Both the position numbers and the translations under genes were made by a program. A DNA stretch of 40,015 nt from Lachnospiraceae bacterium (GTDB taxonomy: Bacteria; Bacillota; Clostridia; Lachnospirales; Lachnospiraceae): positions 1 through 40,015 of the forward strand of contig JAGACB010000094.1 of NCBI GenBank assembly GCA_017614345.1, read 5' to 3'. The notes under the pieces were generated by a model that saw only the letters and a list, made by a program, of their open reading frames with translations, was not told where the DNA came from and made no database searches. This document shows positions 24,269-34,457 of the stretch, piece by piece (the stretch's first letter is position 1; each line of letters opens with the position of its first letter).

Positions 24269-24374
24269 CGGCGATGATGTTCCATTATCGCCGATTGTTC
24301 ACGATCCGAAGGATCGAGAACTTTATCGTTAAACCCCAATATACATATTATACCCATTTTTCAAAATATACCAA
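24269..24374 (-). promoter_or_regulatory. Promoter and structured 5' UTR of the GH51 gene
   Basis: TTGGTA (24374-24369), a 16-nt spacer and TATAAT (24352-24347) in AT-rich DNA. The roughly 125-nt UTR holds two short hairpins (CGATCC/GGATCG near 24302-24316 and GGCGAT/ATCGCC near 24270-24293) that could be a regulator or catabolite-control site. The DNA between 24375 and 24440 shows nothing else I recognise. Confidence 0.55.
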
Positions 24375-24440
24375 CCTAATATTGCTATATTTTTTTCAAA
24401 TATTTTGATTCGCCGATGAATTCATCTCAGAAGGCAAAAA

Positions 24441-24460
24441 CATGACAATGGGGACGGTTC
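24441..24460. repeat. Left half of a GGGACGGTT element cut by the IS
   Basis: CATGACAATGGGGACGGTTC stops exactly at the IS left end. The rest of the element resumes at 26164. Joining them without the IS and one copy of GGACGGTTC restores a complete GTGACA-arm element. Confidence 0.85.
24452..24460. repeat. Target-site duplication, left copy
   Basis: GGACGGTTC directly abuts the IS left inverted repeat and recurs at 26164-26172. Because the terminal C/G can be counted as part of the IS ends, the duplication is 7 to 9 bp. Confidence 0.75.
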
Positions 24461-24559
24461 GAGACCACTGAAAAAGTAGTGTTTTTTTCTCACCATTCCC
24501 ATGTCCCTCGTTTTATTTTTTGGTTTTTCAACATAATCGGCAATTTTGCCTCTTTTTGG

Positions 24560-24602
24560 GGAATAATAGATGATATATTCCATCTATTATTCCTCTTTTT
24601 TT
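24560..24602 (+). terminator. Plus-strand terminator at the IS left end
   Basis: GAATAATAGATG and CATCTATTATTC form a perfect 12-bp stem (13 bp with the flanking G-C), followed by CTTTTTTT in plus sense. It lies inside the IS just after the transposase stop and would end transcripts entering from the left. Its hairpin may also serve the transposase mRNA. Confidence 0.75.
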
Positions 24603-26067
24603 ACCCTTTCAGCGCAATCATTCTCTTCAGATTTACTGCTATCGCAGTGAAAAATGCCTGCAACAGCACACTTTGAAGACCGTACCCATTGGCACGATCC
24701 ATTCCATGAAAACGTTTCATTTCTGAATTCTTCGGTTCGATTCTTGCTCTCACCTTATAGCGTTCCAGAAACTCCTCGCTCTTTGTAAATTGGCTGTGTT
24801 CATATAATTCTGCAACGTTTGTCCCAACACTTAATACCTTTGCTATCTGTGTTGTTTTTCCGATGCATTCCTTCCTGTATGGACAGTTGCGGCAACACTC
24901 GCGTTCAAAATGATAATCAATACGTGTCCTTTTTCCTTTTCCGCATCTTTTTCCTGTACCACTTTCATTTCCATTAACACACGTCCACGTATCACTGTCT
25001 TTATTGTATGAAAACCGTTCTTCGTTGATCTGGTATGCTGAATGGCTGACCGGTATATATGCTTCAATTCCCAGATCTTTCGTCTCTTTCAATACATCCG
25101 GCCGGCAGTATGCTTTGTCTCCGTATGCAGCATTCGGTGTTATTCCTGATCTTATTGTCTTGTCCAGAAGTTCCTTGAAGCAGTCACCATCTCTGTAATT
25201 TCCCGGCTGCACCGTCATTCCTGTGATGATACCTTCCTCTGTCATCATGAATTCGCTTTTGTAACCGAAAAAGCTGGTAGTATGGTCTTTTCTTCCCACC
25301 CGCGCATCTTTGTCCTGCAGCGAACGGATCCCTTTTTGTTCGATAAACTGACTGCTCTCTAATACCTCCCGGGCTTCCCGGACACTCTCGAGATTCGGAT
25401 CAGCTTGTGAGATCACCTCTTCCAAAGCACTTTTCATATCGTTTTTGGCTTTGAGATGATCATCGTATTCTTCCCATTTGGGCAGCTCGGCTGCTTTCTC
25501 CTTGATAACTTCCTCGACTTCCTCCTCCGTAAGTCCCTCCTGCTCGGCCGTTTCACGGAATATGTTTTTTGCCATATGTTTCATGAGGCGTTCGGGGACT
25601 TTTCTTACTGTATTTGCATTGATATGTGTACTGTCAATGACGATGCCGGATTCCATTTTTATGATCTCCTTTTCGATCATCTGACGGACTATTTCTTCCA
25701 TGATCTCATCCATGGTGTTTTCATCCAGACGCATCTTTCTGAACTTACACAAGGATGAAGGATCCGGAAGCGGATCCATTATAGAGAGGTGGCAGAAGCT
25801 TTCATACGCACGATTGACCGCGATCTCATCAATGACTGCTTCATCACTGAGGTCATACATTCTCTGAAGGATACCTATCCTTATCATGATCTCCGGCTTC
25901 CATGCAGGTCTTCCAAAGGCCTTGTTATACTTGGACGCGAGGAGATCATTGACAAAAACCAAAGATATTTCAGAATCTATCCTTAAAAGTATATGATTTT
26001 TTGGAATTCTGTGGTATGATAACTGCTGAAAGAGATCGGGCTGTTCGTAGCCTGTATTTCTTAACAT
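24601..26067 (-). CDS. IS1182-family DDE transposase
   Basis: This 488-residue transposase has the N-terminal domain found in this family (KPEIMIRIGILQRMYDLSDEAVIDEI) and a DDE core: VIDSTHINANT, AAYGDKAYCRPD and RIEPKNSEMKRFHG carry the three acids. A cysteine cluster (ECCRNCPYRKEC) in the insertion domain is typical. The ATG at 26067 has AGGAGG 9 nt upstream. The gene is full length with no frameshift. Its ribosome site lies inside a stem that forms only in read-through transcripts (26067-26126). Confidence 0.95.
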   Translation of the reverse strand: MLRNTGYEQPDLFQQLSYHRIPKNHILLRIDSEISLVFVNDLLASKYNKAFGRPAWKPEIMIRIGILQRMYDLSDEAVIDEIAVNRAYESFCHLSIMDPLPDPSSLCKFRKMRLDENTMDEIMEEIVRQMIEKEIIKMESGIVIDSTHINANTVRKVPERLMKHMAKNIFRETAEQEGLTEEEVEEVIKEKAAELPKWEEYDDHLKAKNDMKSALEEVISQADPNLESVREAREVLESSQFIEQKGIRSLQDKDARVGRKDHTTSFFGYKSEFMMTEEGIITGMTVQPGNYRDGDCFKELLDKTIRSGITPNAAYGDKAYCRPDVLKETKDLGIEAYIPVSHSAYQINEERFSYNKDSDTWTCVNGNESGTGKRCGKGKRTRIDYHFERECCRNCPYRKECIGKTTQIAKVLSVGTNVAELYEHSQFTKSEEFLERYKVRARIEPKNSEMKRFHGMDRANGYGLQSVLLQAFFTAIAVNLKRMIALKG

Positions 26068-26126
26068 AAGTGGAATCCTCCTATGATTTAGTTTCGCACC
26101 TTTATTATACCATAGGATTCCACTTA
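26067..26126 (-). promoter_or_regulatory. Transposase promoter and RBS-sequestering hairpin
   Basis: The -10 TATAAT is at 26109-26104. The arm TAAGTGGAATCCTATG (26126-26111) lies upstream of the start point, and its partner CATAGGAGGATTCCACTTA (26085-26067) contains the AGGAGG site and the A of the start codon. Pairing is 12 bp, a 3-nt bulge, then 4 bp. RNA from the native promoter lacks the first arm and stays translatable; RNA reading in from outside folds and hides the site. Confidence 0.75.
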
Positions 26127-26163
26127 TTTTTATACATTTTTGAGGGACTTTTTCAGTGGTCTC

Positions 26164-26183
26164 GGACGGTTCCCACTGTCACA
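26164..26183. repeat. Right half of the IS-interrupted GGGACGGTT element, with duplicated target
   Basis: GGACGGTTC (26164-26172, second target copy) continues into CCACTGTCACAT, the missing right arm of the element begun at 24441. Confidence 0.85.
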
Positions 26184-26196
26184 TCATAAGCATTTC

Positions 26197-26225
26197 TTGA
26201 CAAACATAATTGAGTGTGATATACT
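26197..26225 (+). promoter_or_regulatory. Sigma-A promoter for the papain-like protease unit
   Basis: TTGACA (26197-26202), a 17-nt spacer and TATACT (26220-26225), a near-perfect consensus. It is the first promoter to the right of the IS and points to the protease gene almost 300 nt away. Confidence 0.75.
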
Positions 26226-26521
26226 TCTACATAGATAGAAGAATTTTTGATCCTACCGGTGTATAATTCAAAAATCAATCTCCTCACAAAAGAGAGTCTA
26301 TCATCAATCAATATACATCATATACAGAAAGAAAAATATAGAAACAAACAAGACAGTATTTACTTTCGAAGATGGTTAACTTCATTTACCCATAAATATC
26401 AAACAAAACCGACAAAGACTACAGTCTCTAAAGTCATTCAAACAACAGGATATGATATTATAATTAAATTATCATGAATTGGCCGGGGTTATTTTGATTT
26501 CCGATGAGAGGGGGAATTGCT
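26226..26521 (+). other. AT-rich leader of about 290 nt before the protease gene
   Basis: No convincing gene is present. A 76-codon frame could start at a TTG (26247) without a ribosome site and ends TTGYDIIIKLS, loosely like the C-terminus of small XRE-type regulators, so a decayed regulator remnant is possible. Otherwise it is a long 5' UTR whose low GC resembles the following two genes and not the rest of the window. Confidence 0.35.
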
Positions 26522-27112
26522 ATGAATGTAAAAAAATATCGTACAACTACTAAAACTCTCAAAAAAGCATGCTCTATTCTTATTTCCACTATGTTCATCT
26601 TCTTGCTTCCCATCAGAGCATCTGCAATGACATCAGTCTACCTTTCATGCACTCCTGTTCAAGCCAAGTCCAATTGGTGTTGGGCAGCCACAGCAGAGGC
26701 ACTGGGAAAACAAGCCAGTTATTCAACACTCACTCAGTATGATGTTGTAAGCACTGTCATGGGTGGCAGTTGGTTCGATCCCTATCCGAATGTAACCGGA
26801 ACACCATATGATACAGCTGGCGGGGCAGAGTATGTATGTCATTATAACCATGATTTTAATGTCTACAGTGCTTACGTTTTTGTTACAGTCAAATTTCAAA
26901 TCAATCATGGACGGCCTATTGGTTGTGCGCTATATCATCAATATGGCGGAACCGGGCATACAATAGTCATTAAAGGCTATGAAGATCCAGGGACTGTCCA
27001 GATTTATGACCCGGCAGACGGAGGAATTTATAATATCTCTTTCAGTTCTCTCGAGACAGGAAGTTATGTTCCAAACTGCATATACAGCGCAAGCATAGTA
27101 CATATGGACTAA
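26522..27112 (+). CDS. Secreted papain-like cysteine protease
   Basis: This 196-residue protein has an N-terminal signal peptide (basic start, then ACSILISTMFIFLLPIRASA; likely cut near residue 35). The mature part is a papain-like domain of the C39/C70-like 'papain_like_cys_pro' type: oxyanion Gln47 and nucleophile Cys53 in VQAKSNWCWAATAEALGK, His146 in YGGTGHTIVIKGYED, and the Asp of IYDPADGG as third residue. It probably acts outside the cell as a peptidase or transglutaminase-like enzyme. I chose the ATG at 26522 because GAGGGGG lies 7 nt upstream. The gene is markedly AT-rich compared with neighbours and may have been acquired. A companion gene follows 43 nt later. Confidence 0.8.
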   Translation: MNVKKYRTTTKTLKKACSILISTMFIFLLPIRASAMTSVYLSCTPVQAKSNWCWAATAEALGKQASYSTLTQYDVVSTVMGGSWFDPYPNVTGTPYDTAGGAEYVCHYNHDFNVYSAYVFVTVKFQINHGRPIGCALYHQYGGTGHTIVIKGYEDPGTVQIYDPADGGIYNISFSSLETGSYVPNCIYSASIVHMD

Positions 27113-27155
27113 CGCATGTTACACATGATTTAAAAGAATTCAAGGAGGAGTTGAT

Positions 27156-27935
27156 ATGATGAGTCACAGAACCAGAAAAAACCTTATCGTAATAACTGTC
27201 TTTCTTTTCGCCTGCGGTATATTTCTTCCTATGTATTCCCGAGCAGACTCTTCTGATAAGACAATGTCACGTGATTCTTCCGGATTTGTTACCTGCGTAG
27301 AAGGATATAATGAAGCCATTGCCAAAGAACAACTGAGTAAAGAGGGGGCCATTCAAACTTACCCGTATTACGAGACAAACGGCGATATACGAAGCACCTC
27401 AAACCCAAGATGGAAAACGATTTTTGAAGATGGTCAACTTAAACGATATATTGTTACCGAATCCGGAAAACTGGAAATTCTTGCCGAAGGTGGTCCAGAG
27501 GAACCACAAGAATCTCCTTATTTGATCGATTTTGACAAAACAAATGCGGAATTTGAGGTCCTCGGCGAAGTATCGGATGTTCGGATCGTATTTGATTTCT
27601 CAATCTTTGCCAATCTGGTTTTCGGAACAGTGGATGGTAAAGAATACGTCGTACCCTTCTTTGTACATCCGGAATGGTATACATATGAAAATGGAAAAGC
27701 CTATCCTTCCGAGGAACTCATTTCCTTGATTGAAGAAACCATAGAAAGCGGAAAAAAGGCCTCGGAAAAAGCGGGCCAGCCGGTTTTTGGCGGAGGCGGT
27801 ATTTCTCAGGAATCCGGCTTAAAGTCTTTCTTCGCGAATAACAAACTGATACCGATCGGAGCCGTGGTTGTGATTCTTGTTCTGATCGGAGGAGGCATAG
27901 TCGTAATTCTCACCCGAAAAACAAAGGCTGTATAA
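27156..27935 (+). CDS. Membrane-anchored extracellular protein, companion of the protease
   Basis: I do not recognise a family. The 259-residue protein has an N-terminal signal or anchor segment (NLIVITVFLFACGIFLP, about 9-25), an extracellular acidic region of about 200 residues, a short GGGG hinge and a C-terminal membrane helix (IPIGAVVVILVLIGGGIVVI) with a basic RKTKAV tail. This is a type I membrane topology. AGGAGG lies 7 nt before the ATG. It shares the operon and low GC of the papain-like protease and could be its substrate, inhibitor or surface tether; this is inference from position only. Confidence 0.7.
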   Translation: MMSHRTRKNLIVITVFLFACGIFLPMYSRADSSDKTMSRDSSGFVTCVEGYNEAIAKEQLSKEGAIQTYPYYETNGDIRSTSNPRWKTIFEDGQLKRYIVTESGKLEILAEGGPEEPQESPYLIDFDKTNAEFEVLGEVSDVRIVFDFSIFANLVFGTVDGKEYVVPFFVHPEWYTYENGKAYPSEELISLIEETIESGKKASEKAGQPVFGGGGISQESGLKSFFANNKLIPIGAVVVILVLIGGGIVVILTRKTKAV

Positions 27936-27991
27936 GAAGCTCCGTTAAGAGCACAGTATTTACGAGCCGAGGAGATTCGATCGTTCATATG

Positions 27992-28030
27992 GTGACAGTG
28001 TATCAGGTCAAAGACCTGATACACTGTCAC
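27992..28030. repeat. Perfect 18-bp palindrome, variant of the second repeat family
   Basis: Arms GTGACAGTGTATCAGGTC and GACCTGATACACTGTCAC around AAA. It merges GTGACA outer arms with an inner AGGTC/GACCT like the GTTGCAGGTC family, and lies between the membrane protein and the beta-galactosidase, so it may also act as a terminator hairpin. Confidence 0.8.
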
Positions 28031-28054
28031 TTTTCGTTCATATCGCAGTGGTTC

Positions 28055-28098
28055 GATAAATTTATCAGATTGCAATCTGCACCTGCAAACGATAAAAT
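28055..28098 (+). promoter_or_regulatory. Probable promoter and palindromic operator of the GH2 gene
   Basis: TTGCAA (28070-28075), a 17-nt spacer and TAAAAT (28093-28098). A perfect 12-bp palindrome GATAAATTTATC (28055-28066) sits directly upstream of the -35 and could be a regulator site. The transcript would begin in front of the GGGACGGTT element at 28119. Confidence 0.5.
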
Positions 28099-28110
28099 TA
28101 AAGCAGATGA

Positions 28111-31443
<3,333 letters not shown>

Positions 31444-31454
31444 ACAGCAGCAGA

Positions 31455-31532
31455 GATGACAATTGGGACGGTTCCGGGTGTCACATTTTTCAAAAGAAAA
31501 ACGTGACACCCGGAACCGTCCCCATTGTCACC
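31455..31532. repeat. Facing pair of GGGACGGTT elements between convergent genes
   Basis: GATGACAATTGGGACGGTTC with CGGGTGTCACA, then the inverted partner GTGACACCCGGAACCGTCCC with CATTGTCACC. The two can form one hairpin of about 30 bp with a short A-rich loop. It begins 12 nt after the GH2 stop and ends at the stop of the metallophosphoesterase, so it probably works as a bidirectional terminator or mRNA 3' cap. Confidence 0.85.
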
Positions 31533-32561
31533 TTACAGATCCACCACCACGATCTCGGGATCGTTGAACACCCGGATCGGGGCTGCGCTGTTGCCGACGC
31601 CTCGGCTGACGATCATTTTGGTGTTGCCGGAGGTGTAAAGCCCGGAGGTATACTTCGGGAACAGGCCCTGATCCGGAGCCACCAGACCGCCGATGATGGG
31701 CAGGCGGATCTGCCCGCCGTGAGCATGGCCGGTAAGGACCAGATCTGCATCAGCTTCGGCATAGGTCTTGATCAGCTGTGGTTCATGTGAGAGTACCACA
31801 GTGGGAATATCGCTTCCGGCTTCCTTTTGAGCCTCACGGATCAGCTCCTTCAAGGGAAGCTCCATCCGCTCTAACGACTTATCTCGGATCCCGATGAGAG
31901 CGAACTCTTCATCGCCCTCGCCCACCAAAATATACTCATCCTCGAGAACCCTGACACCGGCCTCCTTCAGCTCCGCAAAGAACTCCTCCAGGTACTCATC
32001 GGAAAAACGTTCTTCATGATTTCCCGTCACATAATAGGTATCTGCGATACTCGTCAGACGCTTTGCCGTATCAATGGAGGTCTTCTTATCCGTAGTGCGG
32101 CTGTCGATCATATCCCCGGTGATCACGATCATATCCGGCTTCTGCTCCGCCACCATATCCGCCACATAACCCTTCTGCCACCACAGATAGGTGTTATGCA
32201 GATCGGAGACCTGCACGATCCTGAAATCCCCGGCCACCCCGGAATCCTTTCCGAGATCATACTTCGTCACCACCAGATGGTTATTGGACCAGGTGCAGAA
32301 GATGATCAGGAAAATGTGCAGGCAGATAAACAGCGGCACCTTCACCTGAAATTCTTTTTTCCGGGTCTTGTGGTGAAAAAACAGCATCCCAATCCCGGCT
32401 CCGAAGGCGCCTCCGTAAAAGGCACTCTTCAGCAGAACCGCCTCCGGGATCCTCCATTTTTCTTCCCTTGCCCGCTTCTTGTCGATCCCGTAAAGCACAA
32501 AGGTCGCTATATTCAGGATCGTGTAAATGACCAAAAAGACCTGATAAAACTTAATATTCAT
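31533..32561 (-). CDS. DUF1294 membrane domain fused to a calcineurin-like metallophosphoesterase
   Basis: Residues 1-105 contain three hydrophobic segments and the DUF1294 signature (YGIDKKRAREEKWRIPE, LLKSAFYGGAFGAGIGMLFF, HHKTRKKEF). Residues about 112-342 are a metallophosphoesterase like YkuE/YaeI: VQVSDLHN, VITGDMIDS, YYVTGNHEE, VVLSHEPQ and LTGHAHGGQIRLP supply the two-metal site. The catalytic domain follows the third segment and is probably extracytoplasmic, as in lipid-A or phosphoglycerolipid-type relatives, but the substrate is unknown. Fusion of these two families in one chain is unusual to me. The start at 32561 has a weak AAGGAAGA site. Confidence 0.87.
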   Translation of the reverse strand: MNIKFYQVFLVIYTILNIATFVLYGIDKKRAREEKWRIPEAVLLKSAFYGGAFGAGIGMLFFHHKTRKKEFQVKVPLFICLHIFLIIFCTWSNNHLVVTKYDLGKDSGVAGDFRIVQVSDLHNTYLWWQKGYVADMVAEQKPDMIVITGDMIDSRTTDKKTSIDTAKRLTSIADTYYVTGNHEERFSDEYLEEFFAELKEAGVRVLEDEYILVGEGDEEFALIGIRDKSLERMELPLKELIREAQKEAGSDIPTVVLSHEPQLIKTYAEADADLVLTGHAHGGQIRLPIIGGLVAPDQGLFPKYTSGLYTSGNTKMIVSRGVGNSAAPIRVFNDPEIVVVDL

Positions 32562-32686
32562 TCTTCCTTGACCGGCTGTCTGTAACCGGTGCTTATCCTT
32601 TCTTTGCAGATGATACGGATCATCCCGATCATGTGAAGCATGATTGACCTATTCAGTCGGAAGAGCATCAACTCATCCGACTGTTT

Positions 32687-34336
32687 TCAATACCGTCCGG
32701 GATCCGTCTCCAGATATTCCCGGAACAGTTTCAGGCAGGCCTCGCGATCCAGTTCGGACATCTCCATCAGGTCTCCGAGCTTATCCCGGCCTTCAAACAG
32801 ATTGTCAAAGGTTTCATCACGGAAGCCGATCATGGCATTGTCCCGGATCCGGCAGCCGTAATAGACCTTCCCGATATTTGCCCACAAAATGGCGGTCAGG
32901 CACATATGGCAGGGTTCCCCCGTGGTATACAGCGTACACCCGGACAGATCATGTGTTCCGAGGCGCTTTTCCGCATCCCGGATGGCCACGATCTCGCCAT
33001 GAGCCGTCGAATCATGATCCGCCAGGACCATATTATGGCCGGATCCCACGATTTTCCCGTCCTTCACGATCACGCAGCCGAAAGGTCCTCCGTGACGCAG
33101 ATTGATACCCGTTCTGGCTTCCCGGATCGCAGCCTCCATAAAGGGATCACCGGCCCGTGAGTTTTCACGGGAGGCAGTCTCCCCGGCGCCGGAAAGCCGG
33201 CTGATCAGGATCGGGAGCTCTAACTCCTCAAGATCCGCTACCTCAATATTCAGTTCCGCCGCTCTCTTTCGAACGGGAGAATGTGCCGACAGAGTGCGTG
33301 AAGTAACGATCATGGCACGTGCACTCTTTCCGCCGAAGCGGTCACGTAACACAGCCAGTTCATTTAATGCTTCCGTCCGGATATCTCCTGTCTTGCAGCT
33401 GATGAAAAACGGTGTAACACCGGTCACCGCCACCACATCAATCTCGTTGGTAACTGCATTTCTCTGAGATTTTCCACCCTCCCAGTTGACCACGGCGCTC
33501 AGAACCACATCCTGAAAGCACCCGGACATGAGGGCCGCCCGGTAGACCTGAAGCTCCAATACGCTTCCGATGTCACGAAGCCAGAACCGCTCGGTCTCAT
33601 CATAAAAGGAAAAGCTCACCTGTTCCTCAGAGATGATCAGATCCCGGATCAAATGGGCTTCCGACAGATCCACCAGAAAATCCTCCGAAACCGTGACAAG
33701 CGACCTGTCTGCCTTTAAGGTTCTCGGACCGCAGGCCGCAAGATCCCCCGGCTCCGCCGATGAAATCTTCTGAATATATGAGATCTGCCTCATCCAGATT
33801 TTCCGGTGCTCCATAAATACATCAAAGAGCGCCCCGATCCGCTCTGCCTTCTCTGACAGACGCGCATTGTCCTCCCTTCCGGGAAGCAGGTTTCCGCCGG
33901 CCATCAGAAAGCAGGACTTGGCATCGAGCTTCACGCTGCAGGGCAGACTTCTGGCGTAAGGAGCATTTTGGATCTCAAAAAACCAGTTTCTCTTTCGGCT
34001 GTAGGTGAATACCGGCGTATCCCTGCAAACCATCCCGGCTGCAAAAAGTGCTGCATCCGTACCTCCGGAGATATCAATGGCGCAGTCCTCCCGGGTCGTA
34101 AGGATCTCCTGTAGTCTTTTCGCCACCTTTCCGGCGTCCAGAAGACTCACCGGGATCACCGTCAGCTTCACATTGCATCCCCGGTGACGGAAATATTTTT
34201 CCAGTGACGCCTTAAGGACCCGCTCCGGCTCGATCTCCGGCGGGCATAAGAGGACCGTCTCCTTGGGCCGGAACATCTCCGTTGCAAGAACATTTTCTAT
34301 GGGTGCTTCATCATATAATTCGATCAGTGTTTTCAT
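32687..34336 (-). CDS. CARF-like/PD-(D/E)XK nuclease (DUF1887, Card1/Can2-like) fused to guanine-deaminase-like domain
   Basis: One 549-residue chain. Residues 1-165 are a Rossmann-like CARF-type sensor (ETVLLCPP strand; DISGGTDAALFAAG at 88-101 matches the D-x-TGGT motif). Residues about 170-250 are helical, probably a winged helix. Residues 255-375 are a restriction-type nuclease: Glu261 (VLELQVY), Asp300 of NEIDVV and Lys315 of FFISCKTG complete the catalytic set. After a 20-residue linker, 400-549 match GuaD-type nucleoside deaminases: zinc motif TAHGE (446, 448) and PCHMC (476, 479). Card1/Can2 proteins are cyclic-oligoadenylate-activated nucleases of type III CRISPR; the deaminase fusion is new to me. 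Start ATG 34336 has GGGGAGAG upstream. No cas gene or CRISPR is nearby. Confidence 0.8.
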   Translation of the reverse strand: MKTLIELYDEAPIENVLATEMFRPKETVLLCPPEIEPERVLKASLEKYFRHRGCNVKLTVIPVSLLDAGKVAKRLQEILTTREDCAIDISGGTDAALFAAGMVCRDTPVFTYSRKRNWFFEIQNAPYARSLPCSVKLDAKSCFLMAGGNLLPGREDNARLSEKAERIGALFDVFMEHRKIWMRQISYIQKISSAEPGDLAACGPRTLKADRSLVTVSEDFLVDLSEAHLIRDLIISEEQVSFSFYDETERFWLRDIGSVLELQVYRAALMSGCFQDVVLSAVVNWEGGKSQRNAVTNEIDVVAVTGVTPFFISCKTGDIRTEALNELAVLRDRFGGKSARAMIVTSRTLSAHSPVRKRAAELNIEVADLEELELPILISRLSGAGETASRENSRAGDPFMEAAIREARTGINLRHGGPFGCVIVKDGKIVGSGHNMVLADHDSTAHGEIVAIRDAEKRLGTHDLSGCTLYTTGEPCHMCLTAILWANIGKVYYGCRIRDNAMIGFRDETFDNLFEGRDKLGDLMEMSELDREACLKLFREYLETDPGRY

Positions 34337-34392
34337 TCTGCACTCTCCCCACTTCATCTTAAAACCATGGGATCGTTTCGATCATTTTTCAA

Positions 34393-34436
34393 CTACCCTC
34401 CAAAACTACCTCAAAAAGGGTACTTTTGGAGGGCAG
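34393..34436. repeat. Hairpin with CCCTCCAAAA arms, probable terminator
   Basis: CTACCCTCCAAAACTACC pairs with GGTACTTTTGGAGGGCAG at 16 of 18 positions around an 8-nt loop. It lies 22 nt past the esterase stop and before the fusion-gene start. No U-run follows on either strand, and this sequence type occurs once in the window. Confidence 0.6.
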
Positions 34437-34457
34437 TCGTCATCCGACGGATAAATC

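Larger units (their letters stand above)
24461..26163 (-). mobile_element. Intact IS1182-family insertion sequence
   Basis: This 1703-bp element ends in the inverted repeats GAGACCACTGAAAAAGT (24461-24477) and ACTTTTTCAGTGGTCTC (26147-26163), a perfect 17-bp match, and carries one full transposase gene. It is flanked by GGACGGTTC duplications. Gene and ends are intact, so the insertion looks recent and potentially active. Confidence 0.93.

Noticed and set aside
24236..24290. A 17-codon frame (MEHHRRRLFLVSIAKSL) in the GH51 5' UTR as a third leader peptide
   Set aside because: It has no ribosome site and no terminator follows it; the His/Arg run is probably chance.
26247..26477. Possible 76-residue protein ahead of the papain-like protease
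   Set aside because: It starts with TTG, has no Shine-Dalgarno, and is AT-rich with only a vague resemblance to a regulator C-terminus. It is kept as part of the long 5' UTR.
34393..34436. Member of the GGGACGGTT or GTTGCAGGTC repeat families
   Set aside because: The hairpin has unrelated arms (CCCTCCAAAA) and occurs once, so it is annotated only as a probable terminator.
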